Source: Bacillota bacterium
GTDB taxonomy: Bacteria > Bacillota > Clostridia > Lachnospirales > Lachnospiraceae
Direction of reading: 5' to 3'
DNA: 64,000 nucleotides
NCBI GenBank assembly: GCA_023414355.1
Contig: JAEZOB010000063.1
Location: 12,905 to 76,904 of the forward strand
Made by a program: the position numbers and the translations under genes. The notes under the pieces are model-generated. The model did no database searches. It was not told where the DNA came from and was given only the letters and a program-made list of their open reading frames with translations. Below are positions 1 through 8,989 of the stretch, one piece after another; positions within the stretch are counted from its first letter, which is position 1; each line of letters opens with the position of its first letter.

Positions 1-249
1 TTCATTCCTTATAGCTTATAATGTAGTCAAATCCTGACAAATAAACCTTTGCTAAGGTCAGTATTTCTATTCTGATTGGAGCAAAAAACACTTTTACCAT
101 TTAAGTACTCCTAATTATATCGTCGGATGATACTTTGCTTTCATCAGTTAATATTCTAAGGATATTAAGTTTCTTGTTAAAGTACTCCAGGACAGGATTA
201 AAAGCTATGAATTAAATTCATTTTCCAAAAGGAAAAGGTGGTCGAAAAT

Positions 250-1143
250 ATGGTTACAGATGGAAAAGGCAACTACAATTATCCCTTATATGCCTGTAAA
301 AATAGGGAAAGCTTCGCTTGTGACGAAAAAAGATATCATATTTTATTAATAGAAAGTGGTTCCGGTAGAATAACTTATGGCGGCCACAAAGAACTCTTTA
401 TGGCCCCTTTGCTTTTCTGCTTTAATGAAAACGAGATTCCAACCATAGAAGAAGGAAAAGGAATTGTATCAAGATCAGTTTATTTCAATCCTGAATTCGT
501 AAATAACAGATTAACCTTTCATAACCTCAATCATCCTCCGGAAGATTTTACTCTGACTGATATTAGGGAAAAACATTGGTTCAGATCTTTTTTTGAACGG
601 ACGGAAAACTACTGCGGAAGAATAGGCTTAAATATAACAACTGTAAAGAGGCTGTCAATCCTGTTCGATAAGATTATAGATCAATTGGAGACGCAACCCG
701 ATTATTACTGGTCCTGCAGATCCAGATCATTTTTAATCGAAACGCTCATGTTGATTGACCAAAGTTGGGTGATTGAGGATAAAAACAACAGCCTATTCAC
801 ATCAGGGTATTCAGAGGAGGTTGAAAAGATTATTCTTTATCTGTACAGTAATTATACAGATAAAATTACCCTTCCTGATATTGTTGCAGAATTTAATATC
901 AACAGAACGACGTTAGCCAATAAATTCAAAGAAGAAGTAGGGGATTCGATCATTAACAGCTTGATTAATCTCCGGATTAACGTGGCATCTTCTTTGCTTA
1001 GGGATACCTTGATTCCGATATCAGAGGTTACCTACCGGGTAGGGTTTTCTGATATATCCCATTTCAACAGGACATTTAAAAAGCATACCGGCTTTAATCC
1101 CTCAGATTACAGGCAAACCTATAATATTATACTAAATACATAA
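250..1143 (+). CDS. AraC-family transcriptional regulator
   Basis: Probable DNA-binding regulator of about 297 residues. The C-terminal hundred residues hold the two helix-turn-helix units of AraC/XylS proteins: a first helix pair around NINRTTLANKFKEEVG, and the typical second-unit signature ISEVTYRVGFSDISHFNRTFKKHTG followed by P-x-x-YR, given here only as family motifs. The N-terminal part looks like a cupin-type ligand-sensing region but has no clear signature. The ATG at 250 is preferred over a GTG at 238 because AAGGTGG lies about 8 bases before it. The target is unknown; the exported metallo-beta-lactamase-fold gene downstream on the same strand is the nearest candidate. Family call is secure, function inferred. 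Confidence 0.85.
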   Translation: MVTDGKGNYNYPLYACKNRESFACDEKRYHILLIESGSGRITYGGHKELFMAPLLFCFNENEIPTIEEGKGIVSRSVYFNPEFVNNRLTFHNLNHPPEDFTLTDIREKHWFRSFFERTENYCGRIGLNITTVKRLSILFDKIIDQLETQPDYYWSCRSRSFLIETLMLIDQSWVIEDKNNSLFTSGYSEEVEKIILYLYSNYTDKITLPDIVAEFNINRTTLANKFKEEVGDSIINSLINLRINVASSLLRDTLIPISEVTYRVGFSDISHFNRTFKKHTGFNPSDYRQTYNIILNT

Positions 1144-1277
1144 ACTATTTAAAAATCAGTAACGTCTAAACCCTGTATTACTGATAATATATCAACAATT
1201 ACTGCTAATCTGCAATTTATAGGATTGTAACAATGATATACCATAGAAGGAAATCTATTAAGGGAGGATTTCATTTT

Positions 1278-2642
1278 ATGGTTAAGAAATTTTCAAAAAT
1301 TATGACATTCTTACTCGTTATGTCATTATCGGCAAGCACATTTCTTCCTGCTGCTATAGCAGCCGCAGGTACAGAGAAGGATTATCTCAAGGGCGTAAGC
1401 TGCTATAAGCAATCAATGATACGTATTGAGGGAGAAAAAACGATTTACTTTGATCCTTATTCCTTCGATGGTAACCCGAAGGATGGAGATATTGTCTTTA
1501 TCACCCACACACACGGAGATCATTTCGACGTGAATTCGATTAAAAAGGTGCTTAAGAAAAAGGGAACCATTGTAATTACAAGCGATGGAGAAGACCAGCT
1601 TAAGGAAGCAGGTTTCAAAAACATTGTAACCGTAAAACAGGGCAAGAGTTATAAAGTAAACGGAATCAAGTTTACTACCGTAGCTGCTTATAATACTGAT
1701 AAAGCATTTCATCCTAAGGATAGCGGCTGGGTCGGTTATAATGTAACTATGAATGAAACAAAATATTATATTGCCGGTGATACAGATTTAACATCAGATA
1801 TGAAAAAGGTTAAGACAGACGTAGCCTTTTTACCAGTAGCTGGAACTTATACCATGGATGCGAAACAAGCTGCAAGTGCGGCAAATACAATTAGACCGAA
1901 GGTGGCGCTTCCAATCCATTTCGGGGATGTCGTCGGTACAACTGCAGATGCAAGAAAATTCATCTCGCTTTTAGACACTAACATTAAAGGTGCATTTCTC
2001 AAAGACCTTCTAGTTGGTGTCAGCCATATGGCGCAGTCAACCATTCGGATGGAAGCCAATGATAAGGTTGTATATATTGACCCGATTAGTATAGCAGGTG
2101 AACCTAAGGATGCGGATGTTGTCCTAATTTCCCATAATCATGGTGATCATTTCTCATCTTCCGATATTAATAAGGTTATGAAAGATGATTCCACTATCAT
2201 TGTGATCCCTGCAAGCTGCAAGGCAGATGCTGAGAAAGCAGGCTACAAGAATATCATTACAGTAGAACCTTCAAAGGATTATACGGTAGACGATATCGCC
2301 ATCAAGGCAGTTCCTGCTTATAATCCGAATAAGAATTTTCACCCGAAGGACAATAACTGGGTCGGATATATTCTTACTGTGAACCAGACTCTCTATTACT
2401 TCGCAGGAGACACAGATGTGATACCTGAGATGAAGGATTTTGATGCGGATGTTGCCTTTTTACCTGTCGGAGGAACCTACACCATGGATGCCAAGGAAGC
2501 CGCACAGGCAGCAAATACAATAAAGCCTCTGATCGCAGTACCGATCCATTTTGCAGATGTTGTAGGAACGTGGGCAGATGGGGAAACATTTGTCAGCCTT
2601 TTAGAAAAACCGATTGTTGGGAAGATAATTAAACAGAAGTAA
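1278..2642 (+). CDS. Exported protein with two tandem UlaG-like metallo-beta-lactamase-fold domains
   Basis: About 454 residues, with a signal peptide of two lysines, a hydrophobic stretch and an Ala-rich cleavage region near residue 30. Two homologous halves follow, each a short-form metallo-beta-lactamase fold. The first carries HTHGDHFD, AGDTD and PIHFGD; the second carries HNHGDHFS, AGDTD and PIHFAD, so both keep the metal-ligand set of the UlaG-like family (PF13483 type). Many UlaG-like proteins are single-domain and cytosolic, so an exported tandem duplicate is notable. The ATG at 1278 is chosen because GGGAGGAT sits 9 bases upstream and the signal peptide begins there; an upstream in-frame ATG at 1233 lacks a site. 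The substrate is unknown; hydrolysis of a phospho- or lactone-type compound outside the membrane is a guess. Confidence 0.85.
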   Translation: MVKKFSKIMTFLLVMSLSASTFLPAAIAAAGTEKDYLKGVSCYKQSMIRIEGEKTIYFDPYSFDGNPKDGDIVFITHTHGDHFDVNSIKKVLKKKGTIVITSDGEDQLKEAGFKNIVTVKQGKSYKVNGIKFTTVAAYNTDKAFHPKDSGWVGYNVTMNETKYYIAGDTDLTSDMKKVKTDVAFLPVAGTYTMDAKQAASAANTIRPKVALPIHFGDVVGTTADARKFISLLDTNIKGAFLKDLLVGVSHMAQSTIRMEANDKVVYIDPISIAGEPKDADVVLISHNHGDHFSSSDINKVMKDDSTIIVIPASCKADAEKAGYKNIITVEPSKDYTVDDIAIKAVPAYNPNKNFHPKDNNWVGYILTVNQTLYYFAGDTDVIPEMKDFDADVAFLPVGGTYTMDAKEAAQAANTIKPLIAVPIHFADVVGTWADGETFVSLLEKPIVGKIIKQK

Positions 2643-2663
2643 ATATAAGGTACTAAGCTAAAA

Positions 2664-2713
2664 GAAGGGGGGGTTCCATATTCATAATCTGAATGAATTT
2701 GGAAACCCCCTTC
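2664..2713 (+). terminator. Hairpin terminator after the metallo-beta-lactamase-fold gene
   Basis: A run of G residues followed by TTCCA-ATTCA pairs with TGAAT-TTTGGAAACCCCC across a short loop. It lies about 25 bases after the stop codon. The run of T residues is weak. Confidence 0.6.
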
Positions 2714-2781
2714 AGCCCATTAAGGGCGTTCTTAATCTCTAATATCATAATGGTACTATATCAGAGGCCTATAATTTATGA

Positions 2782-2806
2782 AACCCCGATCATTACGACC
2801 GGGGTT
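2782..2806 (-). terminator. Hairpin after cotJC
   Basis: AACCCCG and CGGGGTT form a 7-bp stem with an 11-base loop, just beyond the cotJC stop on the minus strand. Confidence 0.5.
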
Positions 2807-2819
2807 GATTTATGCCTTC

Positions 2820-3434
2820 TTAACACTTATTACTGAAGTCTGCCGGAAATGCTAAATTGACTGCATAGAAGTTTCTTCCTTCAATCTCATCGGTAATCAT
2901 TCTTAAGGCTTCACCAAATCTCTGGAAATGCACGACCTCTCTTTCACGAAGGAACTTGATCGGGTCGCATACATCGTGGTCTGTGACCAGACGGAGAATA
3001 TTGTCATAGGTGGTTCTTGCCTTCTGCTCTGCTGCCATATCCTCAACCAAATCTGTAATCGGATCTCCCTTGCTCTGGAAGAAACAGCTGTTAAAAGGAA
3101 TACCGCCGGCTGACTGTGGCCATAAGCCGAGGGTATGGTCTACATAATACTTCTCGAAACCGCCCTCCATAATCTCTCCCGGAGTAAGGTTCTTGGTTAA
3201 TTGATGAACAATGGCACTTACCATCTCCATATGAGCCAATTCCTCTGTACCGATGTCGGTCAATAAACCTGCTATTTTCCGGTTCGGCATGGTATAGCGT
3301 TGGGAAAGATAACGCATGGAGGCTGCCAGTTCACCATCAGGTCCACCAAACTGACTTATGATCACCTGCGCTAATCTAGGATTTCTTTCTGCAATATTGA
3401 CAGGATGCTGTAATCTCTTCTCATAACTCCACAT
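2820..3434 (-). CDS. cotJC: Spore coat protein CotJC, manganese-catalase-like
   Basis: A 204-residue protein of the Mn-catalase/ferritin-like family, built into the spore coat in Bacillus and Clostridia. Four-helix-bundle metal ligands are visible: Glu35 in GELAASMRY, Glu65 and His68 in EELAHMEM, and later Glu and His in AEQKARTTY and EVVHFQRF. The length fits CotJC rather than the longer manganese catalases. It is the last gene of cotJA-cotJB-cotJC, separated from cotJB by 3 bases, with GGAAGGTG before its ATG. Whether it has catalase activity cannot be read from the sequence. Expression in the mother cell during sporulation is expected from the family. Confidence 0.93.
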   Translation of the reverse strand: MWSYEKRLQHPVNIAERNPRLAQVIISQFGGPDGELAASMRYLSQRYTMPNRKIAGLLTDIGTEELAHMEMVSAIVHQLTKNLTPGEIMEGGFEKYYVDHTLGLWPQSAGGIPFNSCFFQSKGDPITDLVEDMAAEQKARTTYDNILRLVTDHDVCDPIKFLREREVVHFQRFGEALRMITDEIEGRNFYAVNLAFPADFSNKC

Positions 3435-3437
3435 ACA

Positions 3438-3695
3438 CTAGCACCTTCCTTCCCAAGGCCAGGGATCTTCAGTCCATGCCCATCTATCGTCGCCCTCTAC
3501 ATGATATGACTCAATCGGACCATAGCATCTTGTATATTCATGAACGGCTTCATTTCTTACCTTAGATACCTTGTTCCAATATTCCAGGGCTGCTCTGTCG
3601 GTTGGATGTGTATCCAGGAAAAGTCTCAGTTCATCACAGACAAAGCTGGTAGCCTCAATACAGGCAAATAATTTTTCTCTGTTATTACCGTCCAT
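3438..3695 (-). CDS. cotJB: Spore coat protein CotJB
   Basis: An 85-residue CotJB-type protein. The helical LFLDTHPTD segment and the Trp/Pro/Glu-rich end (W-x-x-DPWPWEG) are typical of the family, a small partner of CotJA and CotJC in the spore coat. The ATG at 3695 is preferred because it begins one base after the cotJA stop and has AAGGGG upstream. An in-frame ATG at 3716 would overlap cotJA and lacks a binding site. It is translated between cotJA and cotJC, with almost no spacing on either side. Confidence 0.92.
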   Translation of the reverse strand: MDGNNREKLFACIEATSFVCDELRLFLDTHPTDRAALEYWNKVSKVRNEAVHEYTRCYGPIESYHVEGDDRWAWTEDPWPWEGRC

Positions 3696-3696
3696 C

Positions 3697-3987
3697 CTAT
3701 TTACATCCCCTTCCATACCAATCTAGATCAAGCTCCTTAAAAAGTGTTCCGTTCGCCAAAGCTACAAATTCATTCTCATATAAATTCCTGAAGCACTGCC
3801 AGGGAACATAGCACATAGCAAGCGGAAAACGGTCAATATCCTCATATTTTTCTCTTTCGCATGAATCCTCCGGGGTATATCCGCAGACAACGTCTTGACA
3901 CACCGGCTCCGGTGTCCTGTATGGTGAAGCGCCACGGTTATAGCCGTTGTCTCTTCCCATCATACCGCGATACATCCGTCTATCCAT
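3697..3987 (-). CDS. cotJA: Spore coat associated protein CotJA
   Basis: About 96 residues, the first gene of the cotJ operon. The N-terminus is Arg/Tyr/Met-rich and probably disordered. The C-terminal half has the CotJA segment with PLAMCYVPWQ and the LYENEFVALANGTLF region. The ATG at 3987 is chosen because GGAGAG lies 8 bases before it; the ORF extends upstream to 4026 without a good site. CotJA is needed for CotJC incorporation into the coat in Bacillus subtilis (family knowledge). Confidence is high because all three cotJ genes are present in canonical order. Confidence 0.92.
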   Translation of the reverse strand: MDRRMYRGMMGRDNGYNRGASPYRTPEPVCQDVVCGYTPEDSCEREKYEDIDRFPLAMCYVPWQCFRNLYENEFVALANGTLFKELDLDWYGRGCK

Positions 3988-4056
3988 AAAACTGTCTCTC
4001 CTTTCGAATACATCAATAAACAGCAAGCAACATGCTTACTAATTATTGTTCTATAC

Positions 4057-4064
4057 ATAGTATG
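4057..4064 (-). promoter_or_regulatory. Possible sporulation-sigma -10 element upstream of cotJA
   Basis: On the minus strand this reads CATACTAT, one mismatch from the SigE -10 consensus CATACAMT, about 70 bases before cotJA. An ACA lies 15 bases further upstream, which would also suit SigK. The operon is SigE-controlled in Bacillus subtilis. Short motif, so weak evidence. Confidence 0.3.
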
Positions 4065-4130
4065 AAGAAAGGACAATTCTGTGCCTGTATCTGCTCGTAG
4101 AATGATAAGTAAGATAAATCCCGTAAATCA

Positions 4131-4159
4131 TTGACAATGCTACCTTTATACTATATATT
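4131..4159 (+). promoter_or_regulatory. SigA-type promoter for the lipid kinase gene
   Basis: TTGACA at 4131-4136, then 17 bases, then TATATT at 4154-4159. The gene starts 56 bases further on. Confidence 0.6.
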
Positions 4160-4215
4160 TGACTTATACTGGCATGGTCATTTATGGGATTAGACCGCAG
4201 AAGGAGAAGCGTATT

Positions 4216-5142
4216 ATGTATCATTTTATCATAAACCCCAAGTCCAGCTCCGGCAGGGGAATCCGTTTTTGGTGGGTTGTTAAGGATGAACTCGAGAAAC
4301 AAAAAGTAGAATATAAAGCAGTCTTTACCGAATACTCCGGTCATGCTACCGAATTAGCAAAGACAATATGCAGTGAGAATCCCGGTATCAAGAATATCGT
4401 CATCCTCGGTGGTGATGGAACCGTTAATGAGGTGATCAATGGTATCGATCACTATGACGAGGTTTTGCTTGGTTATATTCCTTCCGGCTCCAGCAATGAT
4501 CTTGCTAGAAGCCTGAATATTCCTAAGGAGCCTACGGAAGCATTATCTCATATTCTGAACCCGACAAAGTTTAAGTACCTCGACCACGGATGCATCACTT
4601 TTCCCGATAAATTACATGCACCAAGAAAATTCACCTGTTCCAGCGGTATGGGTTATGATGCCAGTGTTTGCTACGAGGTTCAGGAGTCTCCGCTTAAGAA
4701 GAGTCTGAACCGATTCGGTGCAGGGAAGTTTGTATATATCGCCATCGCGATAAAACAGGTAATCAGTGCTCCTAATATGTCTGCCACAATTACTGTGGAC
4801 GGTGTAGAAAAAGGCACTTATCATAATGTCTTATTGGTGTCCAATATGATTCATAAATTCGAAGGCGGCGGACTCTATATGGCTCCTCATGCCGATCCTA
4901 CGGATGGTAAACTGAGCATTACAATGGTCCATGGATTGAGTAAAGCGAAGATTTTTCTTCTCCTGCCGACTATTTTCACCGGAAAGCATATTAAATATAA
5001 GGGCGTGGAGACCTTCCATTGCCAGGAGATTGAGATACAGACAGATATGGATACGGCGGTTCATACAGATGGCGAAATTCCGGCATTATGCTCTCACATT
5101 AAAGTCAACTGTATTCCCGGAAAGATACGAATGATTTTATAA
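4216..5142 (+). CDS. Diacylglycerol/lipid kinase, YegS/DagK family
   Basis: About 308 residues. The N-terminus has the family's phosphate-binding start (HFIINPKSSSGRG), the nucleotide-binding GGDGTVNEV is at about residues 65-73, and GSSNDLARSL follows, with the beta-sandwich domain in the C-terminal half. These enzymes phosphorylate diacylglycerol, sphingosine-like or related lipids at the membrane; the substrate cannot be told here. The ATG at 4216 has AAGGAG 9 bases upstream; in-frame ATGs back to 4159 would add residues outside the family fold. The VanZ-like membrane gene starts 18 bases after the stop, so the two are probably co-transcribed. Confidence 0.9.
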   Translation: MYHFIINPKSSSGRGIRFWWVVKDELEKQKVEYKAVFTEYSGHATELAKTICSENPGIKNIVILGGDGTVNEVINGIDHYDEVLLGYIPSGSSNDLARSLNIPKEPTEALSHILNPTKFKYLDHGCITFPDKLHAPRKFTCSSGMGYDASVCYEVQESPLKKSLNRFGAGKFVYIAIAIKQVISAPNMSATITVDGVEKGTYHNVLLVSNMIHKFEGGGLYMAPHADPTDGKLSITMVHGLSKAKIFLLLPTIFTGKHIKYKGVETFHCQEIEIQTDMDTAVHTDGEIPALCSHIKVNCIPGKIRMIL

Positions 5143-5160
5143 CGAAAGTAGGCGTTTACG

Positions 5161-6042
5161 ATGCAACGACGGACGCAGGTCCAGGCTTCTTCCTTAATCA
5201 TTTTATTAAGTATCATCACAATCATTGTTCAGTTTGCAGTGTACTACTTTTTTTCAGCTTTTTATATAATCTGGGGTGTTTCGATCCTGATGTGCATCTT
5301 AAGTTGCCACATTCTTCAGGAACAGACCTCCTCCTATGAGGCTTGCTTTAATTATTCCGTCCTGATCTTATTCATCAGCGCGGTAATCACTTTGTTATCC
5401 TTCCTTGGAAGAGGGGAATCCTTCCTACCCTATTCCGGAGGAATGCTTGGTATCCTATTAATCAATTGGTTGATACCCTGCATCCATTGTTTCCTGCGAA
5501 ATATGCTTGACTACAGTACAAGGTTCGAGGATTACCGTACCTTCTACAGAAACGACAGTATTCTATTCTTTATCATCTATATCGGAATCCTGCTTTATGG
5601 TTCCTTCGCCAAAACAGCTTTCCCTTGGGCATATACCGGGAGCCTGAATTATGCTAATATTCTCCCTTTTGAAGCTATCACGATTCAAATCGAAGATTAT
5701 CTTTATGGTCTGTTGCCCCTGAGCGATATCATAGTGTATCTTGCCTGTAGAATTTTCCTTTATGTGCCCTATGGCTACCAGATGACTTTCCTTCTTCGTA
5801 AACAGGGAAAACTGATACGGCTTACCGCACTACTGATTCTGCCCTTCCTGATCGAGATATTCCAATATATCTTAATACCCGGTCGCTTCGATATCGATGA
5901 CATCATTTATGCACTGATCGGTGGTATTTTAGGTTCCTTATTGTTTTACCTATGCAATCTGATCGTCAGAGTCATAACCGGAAGGGATTTTCTTTCCCGT
6001 GATAACGATTACCCGTTCTCAAACAACAAAATTCATTTCTAA
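5161..6042 (+). CDS. VanZ-like integral membrane protein
   Basis: A 293-residue protein with about eight hydrophobic segments. The last third resembles VanZ-family proteins: a conserved VPYGYQ stretch after a transmembrane helix, an EIFQYILIPGRF loop and the DIDDIIYALIGGILG motif that closes the domain. VanZ proteins are associated with teicoplanin or lipopeptide tolerance in some Gram-positives, but most members have no known role. The N-terminal half adds transmembrane helices outside the VanZ region. It follows the lipid kinase closely, which suggests a shared envelope role (inference). Confidence 0.75.
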   Translation: MQRRTQVQASSLIILLSIITIIVQFAVYYFFSAFYIIWGVSILMCILSCHILQEQTSSYEACFNYSVLILFISAVITLLSFLGRGESFLPYSGGMLGILLINWLIPCIHCFLRNMLDYSTRFEDYRTFYRNDSILFFIIYIGILLYGSFAKTAFPWAYTGSLNYANILPFEAITIQIEDYLYGLLPLSDIIVYLACRIFLYVPYGYQMTFLLRKQGKLIRLTALLILPFLIEIFQYILIPGRFDIDDIIYALIGGILGSLLFYLCNLIVRVITGRDFLSRDNDYPFSNNKIHF

Positions 6043-6053
6043 TTAATACATAT

Positions 6054-6282
6054 AAAAGAAGAGGCTGTTTCAAAATAGTAATCATATAGAAAGTGAAAGG
6101 ACTAGCATTCCCGTAATGCACTCTTTGGTAGACGCACTGCTGAATTTATGTGTGACAAGCGAACATTTATGTACGATTGTCGCATAAAAATTCAGTAGTG
6201 TGTCTCCCGACGAGTGTGTGAGGGAAGCTAGTTCTTTTACATTCTATATATTACTGTTCTTTTGAAACAACCTCTTCTTTTA
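6054..6282. repeat. Long modular hairpin element, copy A
   Basis: A 229-bp near-palindrome. Its two arms of about 107 bases pair along almost their whole length, from AAAAGAAGAGG at the outer end to the 12-base loop near 6162-6173. It sits between convergent genes, and its right arm runs into the last 30 bases of the helicase gene. Words shared with other copies: AGTGTGTGAGGG at 6213-6224 (also at 27958-27969) and AAGCGAACATTTA at 6157-6169 (reverse complement at 56453-56465). It could act as a bidirectional terminator, be a mobile-element remnant, or encode a structured RNA. Confidence 0.8.
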
Positions 6283-8683
6283 CACTGTTCCAGAATTCTT
6301 CCAAGCTTCCCTTCATTGTGCTGCAATTCACGGTTACATTCGGGAACCATTCTCTGGGGAACAGGTTGTAATATTGCTTTTGTGTGAAGCGCTCGTCCAG
6401 CAGCAAGATAGCTCCTTTATCTTCCTTGGTCCTTATGACTCGTCCCGCGGATTGCAACACCTTATTCATCCCGGAATACAGATAGGCATAATCAAAACCG
6501 CTGTTGTTCTTCTCATCAAAATAACCCCGGAATAATTCTCTCTCATTGCATACCATCGGAAGCCCTGTGCCTACGATGATAGCCCCGATCAACCGATCAT
6601 TCTTTAAATCGATTCCTTCGCTGAAAATCCCTCCCATGACACAGAAGCCGATGCGGCTGTTCACGGGATCATCGACAAAGGCTTCCAGAAACTGCTCCTT
6701 CTCTTCTTCTGACATGCCCGTGCTTTGTACCACAAGGCCCTCAAGTTCCTCTCCGCCGAGCTCTGCAATAGCCTGAAGCAGCTGGTAAGAGGGAAAGAAG
6801 ACCATATAATTACCCGTTCGAACACTTGTAAAATCCTTTATATAGTCAAGGATCCTTCTATATTCCCGTTCATTTCTTCTGGTATATTTTGTGCTGACAT
6901 CATTACCGATCATGATCAGCCGGTTCTCCGGAAGGAAGGAGGAGGGAGCATAAACAGCATAATCCTCTTTTCCTCCACCAAGCTGCTCCATATAATAACT
7001 GATCGGGAGTAATGTTGCTGAAAACAGAACCGCGCTTCTGCCACGGTTCATACAAGTTAACAGGTTTTTGGACGGATCCATACATTGAAGCTTAAGCCGA
7101 AAGCGATCCTCTTCATAATCAGCGTAAATGGTATAATTATCATCATGGATCTCGTACATGCTTAAGAAATGTCTGATTTCTAAAAACAGTCCGACAATCT
7201 CCTCTTTCCCTTCATTTATAAAACCTTCTTGTAAAAAAATTTCATACTCTGTCATCAGGCTCATCAGGTGCATACAGAATCCATCCACATTATCCAGAAC
7301 TTCGAATTCATCGCATTCCCTCTTCAGCTTCAGAAGATCATTGTTACAGGTCTCTAAAAGTCTGGTAAGCTTAGCACTCTTATCCTTAACCAGCCTTTTT
7401 ACCTCGAGAAAATCATCTTTATATAGAATAGCACTATACATCTCTCTGGCACGATCCACCAGATTATGTGCCTCATCAACCAAAAATACGTAATCATTCT
7501 GCTTCTCATTGGCAAAGAAACGTCGTAAGTAGACATTGGGATCAAACACATAATTATAATCACAGATGATGGCATCAGCCCATAATGTGACATCCAGTCC
7601 CATCTCAAAAGGACAGACACAATGCTTTTCTGCATATGCGGAAATATCCTCTCTGGAGATATCATTCTCATGCGTCAGCAGATCATACACTGCATCATTG
7701 ACCCGGTCAAAATATCCCTTTGCTCTGGGACAGGCTCCCGGGTTACAATCCGGTTTATCTAAAATGCACACCTTTTCTTTCGCCGTAACCGTCACCACCT
7801 TAAGATGGAGACCGTTGTCGCCCAGAATACGGAAGGTATCCTCTGCAACTGTTCTTGTAATCGTCTTGGCTGTCAGATAGAAGATCTTCTCCGTCAGACC
7901 CTCTCCCATCGCTTTCACGGAGGGAAATACTGTGGAGATAGTCTTTCCGACACCGGTCGGAGCTTCAATGAAAAGCTTCTTCTTGCGCAGAATGGTCTTA
8001 TATACACCCGTGACCAAATCCTTTTGTCCATCTCTGTATAAAAAAGGAAAATCCATCGACTTGATCGCCTTGTTTCGCTTCTCTGTCCACTTGATCTGCC
8101 AGACAGCCCACTTAGCATACTCCTCTACCAGCCAGTCAAACCAGGTACGAAGCTCTTCGATTGTCAGAGTTTCTTCAAAATATCTTATATTCTCAGTTTC
8201 CAGATTGCAATAAGTCAGCCTGACGCCAATCCGGCTATGCTCATTTTTTGTGGCATAAATATAGGCATAGCACATCGCTTGCGCCCGATGTACTCCGATC
8301 GGTGCTGCAAGATGAGACAATTCCATATAGACCCCTTTTATTTCATCTATGATAACCTCAGGCGGATTTGCTTCCTCTTCTTCAAAGATCAGAACTGAGA
8401 AATCCTCCTTAATCGTATTATTATTGATAATCCCATCTGCTCTTCCCTCTATGGTAAGTTCGAAATCAATTCCGTCTCTGGTGACCGGAACCGTAATAGA
8501 AAGCGGAACTTCTGCAGTATAATTTGCACCCATCTGTTTCTGAAGCTTGCGGTGAAGTCTGCTACCGGCCTGCATGGCGTCCGCCTCACTTCGTGTCTTT
8601 GTATTATCAAGGTCCCCGGAGCATAGTATGAACTCTACAAGATTTCTTACAGATATCCTTATGTTTCTCATCTCTTCCGACAT
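6251..8683 (-). CDS. DinG/XPD-type ATP-dependent DNA helicase with N-terminal RecB-like nuclease domain
   Basis: 810 residues. Residues 10-200 look like a PD-(D/E)XK nuclease of the Cas4/RecB type: GRADG around 80, IDEIKG around 113 as the catalytic D-ExK, and HRAQAMCYAY as the QxxxY motif. The helicase follows with Walker A APTGVGKT at 241-248, iron-sulfur cysteines at 306, 313, 318 and 355/357, the DEAH box near 404 and C-terminal SAGRVIRTKED. Superfamily 2 helicases of this kind unwind DNA 5'-3' in repair; the nuclease fusion suggests coupled cutting. GGAAGGAGCT precedes the ATG. The last ten residues are encoded inside repeat copy A, so the native C-terminus may have been replaced. Confidence 0.9.
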   Translation of the reverse strand: MSEEMRNIRISVRNLVEFILCSGDLDNTKTRSEADAMQAGSRLHRKLQKQMGANYTAEVPLSITVPVTRDGIDFELTIEGRADGIINNNTIKEDFSVLIFEEEEANPPEVIIDEIKGVYMELSHLAAPIGVHRAQAMCYAYIYATKNEHSRIGVRLTYCNLETENIRYFEETLTIEELRTWFDWLVEEYAKWAVWQIKWTEKRNKAIKSMDFPFLYRDGQKDLVTGVYKTILRKKKLFIEAPTGVGKTISTVFPSVKAMGEGLTEKIFYLTAKTITRTVAEDTFRILGDNGLHLKVVTVTAKEKVCILDKPDCNPGACPRAKGYFDRVNDAVYDLLTHENDISREDISAYAEKHCVCPFEMGLDVTLWADAIICDYNYVFDPNVYLRRFFANEKQNDYVFLVDEAHNLVDRAREMYSAILYKDDFLEVKRLVKDKSAKLTRLLETCNNDLLKLKRECDEFEVLDNVDGFCMHLMSLMTEYEIFLQEGFINEGKEEIVGLFLEIRHFLSMYEIHDDNYTIYADYEEDRFRLKLQCMDPSKNLLTCMNRGRSAVLFSATLLPISYYMEQLGGGKEDYAVYAPSSFLPENRLIMIGNDVSTKYTRRNEREYRRILDYIKDFTSVRTGNYMVFFPSYQLLQAIAELGGEELEGLVVQSTGMSEEEKEQFLEAFVDDPVNSRIGFCVMGGIFSEGIDLKNDRLIGAIIVGTGLPMVCNERELFRGYFDEKNNSGFDYAYLYSGMNKVLQSAGRVIRTKEDKGAILLLDERFTQKQYYNLFPREWFPNVTVNCSTMKGSLEEFWNSVKEEVVSKEQ

Positions 8684-8989
8684 ATCTACAGCTCCTTCCC
8701 CAATAACATCTTAGAAAAAACAGGTGTCTGCTCAAACCGACAACAGGTCTCTACACAGATTGAACGCTTTTTATTATATCATAGTTGTCAGCCAGTGCCA
8801 AGGAAATCAAAACATTTGTTTGATTTATGAAATTCTTTATTTATCTTCCATAAATATGTTTTTATACTTGCATTTTTTACCTCAATCTGGTACATTCTAC
8901 TTATATTCTTACGGTATTTTCCGTAAGGATTTCGAGATGGATTGCAACCCAATTCACTTGTTCATTAACTTAAAAAGTGAGGTAGTATT
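8684..8989. other. Intergenic region between the helicase and the DUF1292 gene
   Basis: About 306 AT-rich bases holding divergent promoters. The only structure seen is a 7-bp hairpin (CTTACGG/CCGTAAG) near 8910-8929 ahead of the DUF1292 gene. An 89-codon open frame at 8724-8993 has no ribosome binding site and is not called. Confidence 0.5.

Noticed and set aside
100..210. Possible decayed coding tail before the AraC gene
   Set aside because: About 33 open codons only, with no start and no recognisable match; chance is enough to explain it.
6054..6282. Simple rho-independent terminator
   Set aside because: It may terminate transcription, but a 107-base arm and words shared with distant loci go beyond a simple terminator.
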